A stretch of 64,000 nt of DNA, taken from NCBI RefSeq assembly GCF_041146395.1, contig NC_091010.1:47016001-47080000 (forward strand). The letters run 5' to 3'. Under the pieces are notes generated by a model. The model saw nothing but the letters and a program-made list of their open reading frames with translations, had not been told where the DNA came from and ran no database searches. A program made the translations under genes and the position numbers. The DNA is from Eulemur rufifrons (Eukaryota > Chordata > Mammalia > Primates > Lemuridae). The first letter of the stretch is position 1. The number at the start of each line of letters is the position of its first letter. Below are positions 1 through 11,907 of this stretch, in pieces.

Positions 1-480
1 AATAAACAAATCTACCTTAAAATGCAAATGGCTAGTTGAGGCAATACTTTGGGAAAAACTCATTATCTTTGTATGTCCATCAAGATATATCTAAGCGATA
101 CTATCAGATCTTTTCCTATTTCCATACAGGAGTTAAAAGAGAGAGAAAGGATTTGGGGATCTGGAAGGAGAAGGGGAAGGAAGGACTGGAAAAACGGAAA
201 TACTAAAGACAATTTTACAGTAAATGTTTGTTCGGACCTGGCCTTATGTGAAGATTTTAGCTATCTTTTCTCTCTCTCTCTCTCTTTTTTTTGTAGAAAA
301 AAATATTTATTACTCAAAGAAACAGAAGGATTCCCCATTTGAACAGTCAATAATTTTTAAAAAAAAATAATTGATAAGTCATTTTTATTTTCTTTTCCTG
401 GTTGTCCATATTAATGAAACAAGATAAGTTCATCTTTTCCTTCTCTAAATGACATTGGTTGTTTTTTCTTAGCACATCTT

Positions 481-604
481 TTTTACTTTATTTTATTTTT
501 GTAAAGACAGGGTCTTGCAATGTTGGCCAAACTGGTCTCAAGTGATTCTCTCACCTCGGCCTCCCATGTATCTGGGTTTACAGGTGAGTGCCACGGCACC
601 TGGG
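481..604 (-). repeat. Alu-derived fragment
   Basis: T-rich start, then 'gacagggtcttgcaatgttgg' style right-arm sequence and 'cctcggcctccca'. Only one arm is present and it is diverged. Confidence 0.75.
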
Positions 605-609
605 TCCTT

Positions 610-710
610 AGCATATACCCTGACGACAACCCAGCAAGGCAGTTACTGTTATCCTTTGCTTATAAAGGAGGAAACTGAGGCTCCATGAAGTTAAGTTGCT
701 TCCGTAGTCC
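610..710. repeat. MIR-like fragment
   Basis: Contains the MIR core signature 'aaggaggaaactgaggct' followed by 'ttaagttgcttcc'. Diverged; boundaries are approximate. Confidence 0.5.
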
Positions 711-804
711 TTCCCACACTTCCCACACTTTAGTCGTTCCTATACCACTTTTTGTCATAATCTTTTACTCTCAGAAAACCATCATAATAATTCTTTTGGT
801 TTCT

Positions 805-928
805 GTGTTTTTGAGACAGGGTCTCACTATGTTGCCCAGGCTGACCTCAAACTCCTGTGCTAAATAGATCCTCCCACCTCGGCCCCCCGAGTATCTGGGA
901 TTACAGGCATGTGCCACTGCAGCCAGCT
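805..928 (-). repeat. Alu-derived fragment
   Basis: Antisense Alu text 'tttgagacagggtctcacta' through 'gggattacaggcatgtgcc'. Single arm only, missing its other half. Confidence 0.8.
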
Positions 929-1002
929 CTATTATAATAATTCTTGACTAAAGGGCATACCACCTTTCTGTTTTTTAACATTTTTATTTACGTTTACTTA
1001 CC

Positions 1003-1160
1003 TTGGGTGTGGGCAGGAAGGGGTAGATGATGTGTGTTGCTGCAGTGACGGATGCACTGACGGCCCCGACTTCATCACAATGCAATGTGGCAACGTAGCA
1101 AAACTGCTCTTGTATCCCCTAGGAATATATACAAATAAAAAACAAAAAAATAAATTTACT
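1003..1160 (+). repeat. L1 3' UTR fragment
   Basis: Ends with the L1-like string 'gcaaaactgctcttgtatcc' followed by an A-rich tail with AATAAA. A 5'-truncated old copy. Confidence 0.6.
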
Positions 1161-1466
1161 CACTTTGTTTTTTAAGGGAAATACTGTACCACATCTATAA
1201 ATGCAAAAACAAATAGAGATTGCAATTCAGATGAGGTAATCTTTAAAATAAATACAAGGGAAACAAAACTGTTACTAAGTTCTACTTCTGAGCCTGAGGC
1301 CTACTCTCTAGTTGTTAGAAAGTGCAACTAGCCAGTGTTGGAAAGTTAAAACCAAAAGAAACGTTCTCCTTGATGTATTCAGAAGGATCTAAAGAAATTG
1401 ATAAGAGAATAGTGTTTTCACTAAGAAATATATTGCCCAGGCAGTGCATCACCCAAAATTGGCTCT

Positions 1467-1804
<338 letters not shown>

Positions 1805-1809
1805 TCGGC

Positions 1810-2565
1810 TCTGTACTACCTGAATTGTCCCAAGAAACATCTTGAGTACAGCTTGTGATTCTGAACCCATATTTTGGGAAGTACCTCATTTGTCCAAGAT
1901 ATCCCAGTGTATAAAGGGCAAAGCTAGGATTCGAACCACCACCTGCCAGGTTTCAAAGTCTTCCCATTGTGCTCTTTGCATTGTGGGCTCCCCACTCAGC
2001 TGGTTGTGAAACTTTGCTCCAAATTGACCGTGTTTGCCTTCCCTCTGCAATGTTTTATCCTGGTCTATCTACGAGGCTTAGTAATGTGAACTTTAATGTC
2101 CCCCGCTGAAAATGTGTCAACATTTATCCCACACTCCGGAGGAAGCCAGAGTCCTGCAGGACTGTGCTGATTGGAATGTGACGCTGTGCTTCTCTCAGTC
2201 CTGGGATGCGTGACCTATGTGAGCAGCTGGGCCACGTTGCTGTCTCTTGTCCACCTTGTGGCCAAGTTCATGCTCCCATCCCCGCCCACTGTATGACAAC
2301 GATCTGTTTGAAATTAATGTGCCACGTTTCACAGAAATGAGTCATCGACTTCACACCGTACACATAGTTCCTTAGCTGAGCAAAGGAGAGCACTGAACCC
2401 TGCGTGGATTAGGAGTCTCTGGTCTCCAGCAGGGCTGGTCTCGACCATCTCACTCTCCTCACAGATGCTGAGCTCACTGAACACAGACTATTGGATTTAT
2501 CTTTTATCCCTAGTGTCTAGCAAAGTGCCTGGCACATAGGTGTGCCTAATAAATGTTTATTGAAT
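1810..2565. other. Intergenic sequence, old MIR/L2 traces
   Basis: No gene seen. A MIR-like trace ('gctaggattcgaacc') lies near 1925, and an L2-like tail ('ggcacataggtg' then 'aataaatgtttattgaatg') near 2530-2565. Confidence 0.4.
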
Positions 2566-2595
2566 GGTCGAGTTCACTTAAGAGTCACAGTAAAA

Positions 2596-3245
2596 GTTAT
2601 GAAATCAGTAGGTCAAAGAGCTATCCGAACCCCCATATTTACTGCAGCATTAGTCACAATAGCCGAGATATGGGATCAACCTACATGTCCGTCAGTGGAC
2701 AATGGATGAAGGAAACATGGTATATGTACACAATGCGATATTATTCAGTCATAAAAAAGAATGAACTCCTGTCCTTTGCGATAATATGGATGTACCTGGA
2801 GGACATAACGTTAAGTGAAATAAGCCAGATATTGAGAAACAAATACCACGTGATCTTACTCACATGTGAAATCTAAAAAAGTTGAACTCACAGAAGTAGA
2901 GAGAAGAAAAGTGGTTACCAGAGGCTGGGAGGGGAAGGAGGAGGGGGAGATTGGGGGAGGTTGGTCAATGGGTATTAATTTGTAGCTAGATAGGAGAAAT
3001 AAGCTCTGGTGTTCTATTGCACAGTAGGGTGACTGCAGTTAACAATAATGTATTGTATTATATATTTTGAAATAGCTAGAAGAGAGGATTCTGAATGTTT
3101 TCACCACAAAGAAATAATAAATGTTTGAGGTGATAGATTTGCTAATTACCCTGATTTGATAGTTACACAATGCATATATGTATCAAAATATCTCATTGTA
3201 CCCTGTAACTATATACAATTATTATATGTCAATTAAAAAGAAAAT
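2596..3245 (+). repeat. L1, 5'-truncated (ORF2 end and 3' UTR)
   Basis: Carries the diverged end of L1 ORF2 ('tagtcacaatagccgagata', 'tgaaataagccagata') and the 3' UTR. A perfect 16-bp duplication, AAGAGTCACAGTAAAA, lies at 2580-2595 and again at 3560-3575, so one insertion spans both this L1 and the Alu in its tail. Confidence 0.9.
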
Positions 3246-3249
3246 GAAA

Positions 3250-3535
3250 CAGGTGGGATGTGATGGCTCACGCCTGTAAGCTTAGCACTTTGAGAGGCTA
3301 AGGCAGAAGGATTGCTTGAGGCCAGGAGTTCAAGACCAGCCTGCACAAGAGTGAGACCCCATTTCTACAAAAAAATAGAAAAATTAGCTGGGTGCAGTGG
3401 TGCACACCTGTAGTCCCAGCTACTTGGGAGGCTGAGACAGGAGGATTACCTGAGCCCAGGAGTGTGAGGTTGCAGTGAGCTGTGATGACATCACTGTACT
3501 CTATCCCAGAGTGAGACCCTGTCTCCAAGAAAATT
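3250..3535 (+). repeat. Alu inserted in L1 tail
   Basis: Alu dimer from 'aggtgggatgtgatggctca' to 'gtctccaagaaaatt'. It sits inside the A-rich tail of the L1 at 2596, before that L1's downstream target-site duplication. Confidence 0.9.
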
Positions 3536-3838
3536 AAATAAATGAAATGAAAGAGAAAAAAGAGTCACAGTAAAATTAAAATGGTGCTTGAATTTAATAA
3601 AATTGTAATTCCCTTTTGTTGTTTTGTCTACAACCATCATTCTTCTTTATTTGGTAACAATATTTTGATTTTCTTTTTTAATGAGAACCACCAAAACTAT
3701 CAGTCTGCCCTCTTCCCCTTCCATCATCCAGGAGCAGGCATATGACCCCAGAATGACAAATCAGAGTCACTGTGATAGTTTTAGGGACGGGCACAAAATC
3801 CAATTTGTGCTATTGAGAGTCAGGCTCAAGAATCAATA

Positions 3839-4145
3839 TGGAGTGGGTGTGGTGGCTCACACCTGTAATCCCAGCACTTTGGGAGGCTGAGGTGGGAAGA
3901 TCTCTCAAGCCAGGAGTTTGAGACCAGCCTGAGCAACATAGTGAGACCTGTCTCTAAAAAAGTAAAATAAATTTGCTGAGCATGGTAGTGCATGCCTATA
4001 GTCCAGGCCACTTGGGAGGCTGAGGCGGGAGGATAGCTCGAGCCCAGGACTTCGAGGCTACAGTGAGGTATGATCCAGGCACTGTACTCCAGCCTGGGTA
4101 ACAGAGTGAGACTCCATCTCTTAAAAAAAAAAAAAAAAAAAAAAA
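3839..4145 (+). repeat. Alu, full dimer with target-site duplication
   Basis: Complete Alu ending in a long A tail. AAGAATCAATA is repeated exactly at 3828-3838 and 4146-4156. Confidence 0.95.
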
Positions 4146-4555
4146 AAGAATCAATAGCCTGTTGCTAGGCTGTGTTAAATAAAGGTTACAGGAGGCCATT
4201 GGTTGGGACTGAGCTCTGCACTAGGCCCATCAGATCAAACCAAAATGTAGTTACATCTGCTGAAATTCCACTAAGCTGAAACAAAGTTGTTTATCTGATC
4301 TCGCAAGAAAGCAGGAGAGAGATAGTAGCCAAAACCCCAAACAGGCCAGTTTTGAGTGGTATGATAGGGAAGTCCCCCCTGCTTTAACCTTTACGAGGCG
4401 AGTAAGTTTGAAATGACCAATCTACTTTTTGTTCTCTATTTCTGCTTTCTTCAGCCCTTAGCTGCCCATAAAGTCAACTTCTTTCTACTCACCCATGTGA
4501 CAGAATGAGGTGTTGTCCAATTCTAGAATTGCAAGTAAAGGCTGATTAAGATCTT

Positions 4556-4891
4556 GGCCGGGTGCGGTGGCTCACGCCTGTAATCCTAGCACTCTGGGAG
4601 GCCGAGGCGGGTGGATCACTCAAGGTCAGGAGTTCGAGACCAGCCTGAGCGAGACCCCGTCTCTACTAAAAAATAGAAAGACATTATATGGACAACTAAA
4701 AATCTATATAGAAAAAATTAGCTGGGCATGGTGGCACATGCCTGTAGTCCCAGCTACTCGGGAGGCTGAGGCAGTAGGATCACTTAAGCCGAGGAGTCTG
4801 AGGTTGCTGTGAGCTAAGCTGACGCCACGGCACTCACTCTAGCCTGGGCAACAAAGTGAGACTCTGTCTCAACAAAAAAAAAAAAAAAAAA
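4556..4891 (+). repeat. Young strepsirrhine-type Alu
   Basis: Begins GGCCGGGTGCGGTGG, ends in an A tail, and has the extra 'attatatggacaactaaaaa' block. GGCTGATTAAGATCTT is duplicated exactly at 4540-4555 and 4892-4907. Confidence 0.97.
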
Positions 4892-4907
4892 GGCTGATTA
4901 AGATCTT

Positions 4908-6420
4908 TACATTTGCTGTAATTTTGTCTTTCGACAGCTGGGAGAATTTAAGCTTAAAAGAGCTGTTGGTCATCTCGCCTCATGGGGAGACTGTGTGAGA
5001 GTGAAGATGATGAACTCAAGAAATGGAGAGAGATTCCAGACCACGTAAGTGGGGCACCTGGACCCAGCTGTCTGGAATCTCCACTTATAAATTTTAAATC
5101 ACATGCTGCTAAAGTTCTCATCTTTAAACTACTGGTTCACAGACGCCAGTCTGAGATGAAACGGTTACCATTCCTTAGCAAAATAAGAAAAATAATTTAA
5201 TTTACAAGACATTTTTATTCTGAGATTATAACTCTCCTAATTTTGGGCATTAAAGTATGAATTGATGGAGAGAGTAGACAGTAATTTTTAAAACTTTTCT
5301 TAATAGAAAATTAGAAAGTTAGTGGGAACTTTGTCATCCATTTAAAAAAAATTTATTTTTTAAAATAAAAGTTCTATAAACTATGTGAAATAAAGGTCTA
5401 CTATAAACTATATGTGTAAAATACTGTATTTGGATATACCAAAAAGAATAAAATTGTGGTCATTTTATTTCTTAGTTTATTTATACTTCAGCTGATTCCA
5501 GAAAGGATTTAAGGAAACTTACTTGACTCCTTTGATCTGGTGCCCAGGATGGACTCTTCATTCCTAAGGTCTCACACGGGACAATCTAAAAGGAAGTCAA
5601 AGAGGCCTCTTCTCCCTCCTGTGGGGTGAACCCGGATCCAAGAGATGGCTTCATCTGCCTGGTCCCTGAGCTGCGCTGTAGGATGCAGGCCACGTCAGCA
5701 CCGCCCTGAGGGCTTTTTCTGGGCTGCTGCCACCTACCCCTCACTGGCTCCAGGCTCCTGGTTCTCAGGTGAGGCAGCTACATCCCACCTGCGGCAGGGC
5801 CTGATGGGGTGGGGTGAAGGGCTGCAGGGAGCGTGAGGGTAGGGAAGAGAATGATGGGAGGAGAAAGAAAGATCCAGGAGTGGAAGGGTCATGGGGCAGA
5901 TCATTAAGTGGTGAGGGGAGGAATGAGAGAAGGGGAGTCGGGAGAAGCCTTTATAAATAGTGGAATTTAACTTCTGGGAGGAGGGAGAGGATTGATGTTT
6001 GTTCAGGCATCTGCCCAGGGGGAATGTGTCCTCATGGTTTAATAGTCAGAATGAGTTAGTGTTCAAGCAGACGGCCCATTCCAGGCAGAGGTGGGCGTGA
6101 TGGATGCAGGGTGTGTGCAGGGACGGTGTGCGTGAGATAGAGGGTGGTATCACATGTGCGAAGATGACACTCACGACACAGGAACTTTGACTTCTCCAGT
6201 TCTGATGGCAGACTCGTCCCAAGCCGTGCTGTCCCACTGTTTAGATCCTTGCTTTCGAGATGGCTGCTTGGGTTTAGGGGTGTTTTCTGTGGCCATGGAA
6301 AAAGTGAATCTCATTGGCTTACTCATGACTAGACTCAATGTGGTTTGGATGCTACGCTGTCTTGGGCCTATGCTGAGTTCGACTTCTAGCATGTTGAGAT
6401 CATAAAATTGGGAAACTAAG
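4908..6420. other. Intergenic, no gene or clear repeat seen
   Basis: Mixed unique sequence; AT-rich from 5200 to 5470 and GC-richer from 5560. Short ORFs here show no recognisable protein. Confidence 0.4.
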
Positions 6421-6432
6421 TGCGCACACACA

Positions 6433-6468
<36 letters not shown>
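6421..6468. repeat. (CA)n microsatellite
   Basis: About 23 CA units with one interruption ('acaaacac'). Confidence 0.98.
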
Positions 6469-6470
<2 letters not shown>

Positions 6471-6544
6471 TAGGTCCAGGAGATGCAGCTGCTAGAACCA
6501 GCCAGGCTCTTTCCTGCCGCACAGCTCTTGGGCTTGCTTCTTCT

Positions 6545-6870
6545 GGAACTTTCACTCCTAATCGTTATAAGCCTTCTTTCTTCTTACCCTTCACATCTCA
6601 GCCCAAATATCACCTCTCAGATAAATCCTCCCTAATTGTCCTATCCCAAAATTCTCCTAGCATTTCCTATCTCAGCACCTCTTCTCAGACATTAATTTTT
6701 TAAAATGTATTTGTGTATTATGTTAACTTGTTTATTCTTTGTTTCTCCCTCCAACTACAAAAAGGTAGGAACCATGTCTCTCTGGTTCCCCCCCTTTCTC
6801 CCCTACTCTCAACACGGGGCTGATTCATAAGTGGGACTCAATTATTGGTCAGATGAATAAATAAATTCAC
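6545..6870 (+). repeat. L2-like element
   Basis: L2 3' end features: 'ctcagcccaaatatcacc', 'aggaaccatgtctctct', then 'gatgaataaataaattc'. Diverged. Confidence 0.6.
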
Positions 6871-6888
6871 TGCTCTGTGCTATTGCTA

Positions 6889-7218
6889 TGATCCCTTTTT
6901 ACCCACAGAGCACTCCCGACACCAAATCTGTGTGCTTTTCCACACCAATAACCAATTCTCCAACTTTCCAGACCCCGAGTGTCCAGCAATTCAATTCAAT
7001 TCTGACACTACCTACTTGGACTTACGGTCAGACCCCACAGAGTAAAGGACTCGGTCCCACAACTGCCCCCACCTCAGACAACATCACAAGCCCAGGCCTC
7101 CCAGAATTCTGACCCACTAGCTATAAATTGGGGTTTATAGGCCTCCTTGGGTTTGATCATTTGCTACCATGGCTCACAAAACTCAGGGAAGTGCTTCACT
7201 GTTACCAACCAGTTTATT
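6889..7218 (-). mobile_element. Endogenous retrovirus LTR-like sequence, part 1
   Basis: The stretch 'tggctcacaaaactcaggga' ... 'accagtttattatag' continues as 'tataaaggatgcaaatgaac' only at about 7785, so the LTR is interrupted. Family name not resolved; no retroviral gene is present. Confidence 0.5.
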
Positions 7219-7784
7219 ATAGTGAAATTAAGTAATTCAAAATCTAAGCGATTGGAATTCCAAATTATTTTGAGCCTTAAATAAATGTGATTATGGGGCC
7301 CGAGTCATGGAACAGACAGCTGTATTCAGGCAGCTGTAACCTTTGTTTCTCTGATTACAGATTAGCCTTCTTCCTGATCTGCATTGTTTTGTAAAATGTT
7401 GTAAACAACCGAAGGGCACCAGGGAAGGCCCCTTCCCTACCCAATGTTGATCTTTAGAGATTAACCTTCCTCTTAACTTTCTCACACAGACTTCATGGTG
7501 ATAGATCACATTGTCTTAAGATGGAATGTTAAATACACTCTTTTAAATTGGAAAGGAAATGAAAACCAGCTATGAAGAAAAGAAAACAAACTAATTTGTT
7601 GTAACTCTTAAACCAGCTTTTGTCTTGAAGATGTTGTAATCCTGTTAAATTTCTTTGTCTTTTTCCTCTATAAGCAAGAATTTAACCCATTTCTCTGAAG
7701 GCTGTATGCCCTAGAATGGTCACTCCCAGCTTTTTGTTTAAACTCTTTAAAACGGGATTCTGATTCTTTTTGATTATTTCAGGT
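7219..7784. other. Unclassified insertion splitting an LTR
   Basis: About 565 bp of sequence lies between two halves of an LTR-like repeat. It contains no ORF of note and I do not recognise its family. Confidence 0.4.
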
Positions 7785-8255
7785 TGACGTTATAAAGGAT
7801 GCAAATGAACAGCCGGAGGAAAAGCCACGTAGGGTGGGGTCCAGAAGGGTTCAGAGCACAGGGGTGTCTGTCCCTGTAGAGTCGGGTGTGCCACTCTCCA
7901 CGCATGTGGCCAAATTCACCAACCTGGAGGCTCTCCCAACCCCTTCTGTTAGGACTTTTTATGGAGGTTCCATTATGTAGGCATGATTGAATAAATCATT
8001 GGCCATTGGTGATTAAGTCGATCTCCAGCCCTTCTCTCCTCCCTAGAGGTAGTGGGGAAAGTGAAATATCCAACCTTCTAATCATAGGGTTGGATCCTCG
8101 GGCAACCAGCCCATCCTGCAGCTATCTAGGAGCTTACGGCATGTGCGATTGAAATTCAGGTGCTTGCTATGAACAACAAAAGATGATCCTATCGCCCCAT
8201 CACTCAGGGATTTAGGAGGGTTTTAGAAGCTCTATGCCAGAGGACAACCAAATAT
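7785..8255 (-). mobile_element. Endogenous retrovirus LTR-like sequence, part 2
   Basis: Carries 'aggcatgattgaataaatca', 'ttggccattggtgatt' and 'ccagcccatcctgcagctat', text I associate with a repeated ERV LTR in primates. Continues part 1 (6889-7218). Confidence 0.5.
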
Positions 8256-8904
8256 GTATTTCTTATTAGGTGGTAATATCACACTCTGAATTCATTTCCT
8301 GGATCTTTAACAGAAACAAGCTTGACACCATTCTATTGAGATATTATTGTTTTAAAATAAATTTTCAAATTGTGGGAGACTCTGTTTGGCTATTTGAGAG
8401 GGCTCCTGCTCTACTTTTTCTTCAAAGTGTCCTAAAGGTGGATAGGAGAGGTTAGGATGTTACACATTGCTTGTTGATTTTAATCCTTTGGGAAAGCGAT
8501 TAGATGCCCGGTTTGAAGAAGAGCACTCCTGTCTAGAGAGGCTCTGGACACTCGTCACTGTTTCTCTTGCTTTAGGATGTATACCATTGCTGCCTGCCCG
8601 CTGGAGGAGCACAGGGAACCTCACCCCAGGATGTGGCTCCCTGGCACAATGAGTATTTTAAGTTAAAGCCCCCTAGAGATCAACAGATGCTGGAAGAGTC
8701 ACCTACTGGATAAAGTTGACTACACCTGCCCTCTTATTTAAAAAGTGTTGGACGTTTTTTTCTCATGTTTTGTTTTACGTACATTCACTCGAGACAGGAA
8801 CATGGCCGCTATGCCACTCAGTACGGTGATCACAATTGATAATTTGTGTTTTACTTATTGATATTCTACCTAACTTACCGAAAAAATTGAGATAGTTTAT
8901 AAAT

Positions 8905-9440
8905 AGTTTTCTATTGCAGTGTAACAAATTAGCACACATTTAGAGGCTTGAAACCACACGAATGTATCATCTCATCATTTCCATTGTTCAGGACTCTGGA
9001 TCCTCTGCTTGGGTCTCACACGGCTCCCCTTAAGGTGTTGGCCCAAACTCACTCAGATTGTTGGCAGAGTTCAGTTCCGTGTGGCTGTATGACTGTGGTC
9101 CTTGTGTTCTTGCTAGCTGTTGATCGGGGACCTCTCTCAGCTCCTAGAGGCTGCTCCTCTTCACATGCAGTTCACACCCCAGCTATCTGCTTTCCTTCTC
9201 CGGGCCAGCCCGAGAAACGCTCTGCTTCTAAAGGGCTCGCCTGATTAGGCCAGGGCCACCTGAGATCGTCTGTCTTTAGATTAGCTCAGAATCAACTGGG
9301 TTGAGGCCTTAATTATATCTACAAAATCCTTTTGCCTTATAACATAATTATAAGAGTGATATCTCATCATATTTACAGATTTCACCCACATGCCAGGGAA
9401 AAGGATTATACAAGTCCCCTGAGAATTCTGACTATCATGG
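8905..9440 (-). mobile_element. MaLR/ERVL LTR-like remnant
   Basis: Antisense MLT-like features 'ctattgcagtgtaacaaatt' and 'ccttaattatatctacaaaa', ending near 'gggaaaaggattata'. Diverged; boundaries approximate. Confidence 0.5.
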
Positions 9441-10065
9441 TTTCTAAGAAAAAAATAGATGTGAAAAATTATTAATACTAGATAAAAGAAGAAAAATAAT
9501 GAAAGAGGCAAGAAGGATAAAAAAATGTGAAAGTGATCTTGGAGATGATTCACTTAGCAAACACGCGTGATGTGTTCATGTACGTACACTGGCCACTATT
9601 GCGAGGGCAGGGCAGACAAACGTGCGAAGACAGGGTGGTCACAACTTACCAGAGCAGAAACCCACTGGCAGAAACCTCTGTGGGAACCAGTACCAGGTCC
9701 AGAAGTCAGCAGGTGTCATCCTGTCTGAAAACTGGAAATTCTCCTATCGCAAGTGAGGAGGGGAATTACTGGGTCATGAAATCTTCAACTTGGAAGGAAA
9801 AATGCCAGGAAGAGCAAGGAACTAAGAAAGCCCTTCCAGTACATGAGGTTAGGAAAAAAAAAAAGAAAGAAAAGAAATGGAAAAGACAGGGAGGGTGGGC
9901 TTGGTTCAGCCTCTCAGGAGACCGCCTCACTTCCAAATGCCTCTTTACACCCCTGAGTCCTCAATGTCAGACTCCCTGGCTTACGGTGGGTCAGCCTGAG
10001 GGATGATCCTCTGGGAGAGTGTGGGGCAGGAGCTGCCTTCCCCACTCCTGACTGATTTATAAAGG
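9441..10065. other. Intergenic, no gene recognised
   Basis: The longest ORF (9527-10006 +, 159 codons) has a low-complexity Lys-rich stretch from an A/G run and no domain I can name. Confidence 0.4.
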
Positions 10066-10240
10066 TATCACCTTTAATCCCCGCAAACTCCAAGTGAGGT
10101 AGATATTACTTCTATTTTGTTTCCCAGGTGAGTAACTATGACTCAGAGAAGGTAATGTATTTGCTCAAGGTCACACAGCAAATGAGGAACAGAATCAGAA
10201 TCTAAAACCTGTACCCTTAATGATGGTGTTCTACCCCTTT
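10066..10240. repeat. MIR element
   Basis: Core signature 'atgactcagagaaggtaatg' and 'tgctcaaggtcacacagc'. Confidence 0.7.
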
Positions 10241-10689
10241 AGCATGGCATTCTCTGCAGAAGATTTCCTCCTTAAAATGAAATTCTAAATATAAAATAGA
10301 AAGGGTACCAGCCAGGAAAATGCTGAGCCCGTAGTCGGAGGATCTTCTTTCGTGTCTTGTTATCCCTGCCCACCCTCCCACCGCCACCCTGTTAGTTCTG
10401 ATTTCATATCCCTCCTTGGTATGCAGTGAAAAGTTTTCATATGGTCACGACCAGACCCTGTATATTCTAATATTCCGTCTGTATAATTAATCGCCTCCAG
10501 CTTGAGTCAGGATAGTCTTTAGGGTTTGGTTTGCAAACCTGCATCTCCTTTAGTGCTTAAAACCCTCAGATGGTGGGCAGGAGGCCTCTGACCAAGAACA
10601 CTGGAGTCTCAAAGAAGGCAGAGGAGCCGCGGGGAGCTGACGGGAGTCACTCTGGGGTTGCCTGGTGTCTCCCCACCGCTGTTGCCCTG

Positions 10690-11115
10690 CCTGGACTCAG
10701 GCCCCCTTCTCACCTGGCTGTCAGCAGTCTCCTCACTGACTGTCCAGCCTTAGTCTCCCCCCAGCCCCAGCCAGCTCTACAGGCAGCAGTCTGGGCAATC
10801 ATTCCAACTCCGATCTGCACTCCCCTCAGAAGAACCTCTCAACGGCTTTGTTTCCCTCAGGATAAAGTCCAAACTGCGATATGGTTCAAAGGTCTTTCAT
10901 GATTTGGTCCCTCCCTACCCACTGGCCTTGGCTTCTGGCACCTCACTTGGCTACCACCACACTGAGTTTCTTGCAGCTCCCTCAGCAAGCCACAAAGCTT
11001 CCAGGAGCCCCAATACTTGCAGTATCCTCAGCCTGACCATTGTTTCCCCGTTTCTTTCTGCCTGACCAATGCTTCTATCTGACCTCATTATGTCTCACCT
11101 TAGACTCCAGTAGTT
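10690..11115 (+). repeat. L2-like element
   Basis: L2 text such as 'aggataaagtccaaactgcg', 'ggtctttcatgatttggtcc' and 'tgcctgaccaatgcttct'. Confidence 0.65.
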
Positions 11116-11183
11116 CTGGGGTCCCTTTCTTGACCTTGCCAAGACTGGAGGACAGCCCTTCCCACTGGCTCTGGCCCCCTACC

Positions 11184-11226
11184 CCAGAGTGCTGGGATTA
11201 CAGGTGTCAGCCACCGTGCCTGGCCT
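11184..11226 (-). repeat. Alu 5' end fragment
   Basis: Only 'agtgctgggattacaggtgt' and 'cagccaccgtgcctggcc' remain, about 43 bp. Confidence 0.8.
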
Positions 11227-11258
11227 ACACCTCTTGTTTTCTGACGAGTGTGAGAATA

Positions 11259-11570
11259 CAGTTAGCCCTCCGTATCTGCGGGTTCCCATTCAACCAACAG
11301 CAGACCAAAAATATTTGGAAAAAATACAATTAAAAAAATATAAATTTTAAAATATAGTATAACAACATAGTTATTACATAGTTTTTATGCTGAATTAGCT
11401 GTGATAAGTAATTTGGGGATGATTTGAAGTACACAGGAGGCTATGCATAGGTTATATGCAAATACTATTCCATTTTATAAAAGGAACTTGAGCAACCTCA
11501 CATTTTGGTATCCATGTGGTATTCGAGGGGGTCCTGGGACCAATCTCCCGTGGATACCAAGGGATGGCTA
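11259..11570. mobile_element. MER2-like DNA transposon (non-autonomous)
   Basis: Starts CAGTTAGCCCTCCGTATC after TA and ends near 'ggataccaagggatggcta'. Internal AT-rich block and 'gggggtcctgggaccaatc' match the MER2 (Tigger group) pattern. A second copy is at 30668. Confidence 0.8.
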
Positions 11571-11572
11571 CA

Positions 11573-11907
11573 CAGTCATGAAGCACTGAACAACGGGGAT
11601 ATGTTCTGAGAAATGCGTTGCTAGGCGATTTTGTTGTGTGAGCATCTGAGAGTGCGCTCACACCAACCTAGATGGTGTAGCCTACGACACACCTAGGCTC
11701 TACGGTGTAGCCTATTGCTCCTAGGCTACAAACCTGTACTGCACATTACTGTTCTGAATCCTGTAGGCGATTGTAACACCACGGTAAGTTTGTGTGTATC
11801 TAAACATAGAAAAGGTACGGTAAAAATGCAGTACTATAATCTTACGGGACCACCATCATGCATGCAGTCTGTCGTTGACTGAAACGTCATTATGCAGTGC
11901 ACGGCTG
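11573..11907. mobile_element. Mariner/Tigger-like DNA transposon with TIRs
   Basis: Left end CAGTCATGAAGCACTGAACA and right end (reverse) CAGCCGTGCACTGCATAATG are inverted-repeat partners, with TA following. It abuts the MER2-like copy. Confidence 0.8.

Noticed and set aside
9527..10006. 159-codon plus-strand ORF
   Set aside because: Lys-rich part comes from a purine run, no domain or homolog recognised, no splice or promoter context.
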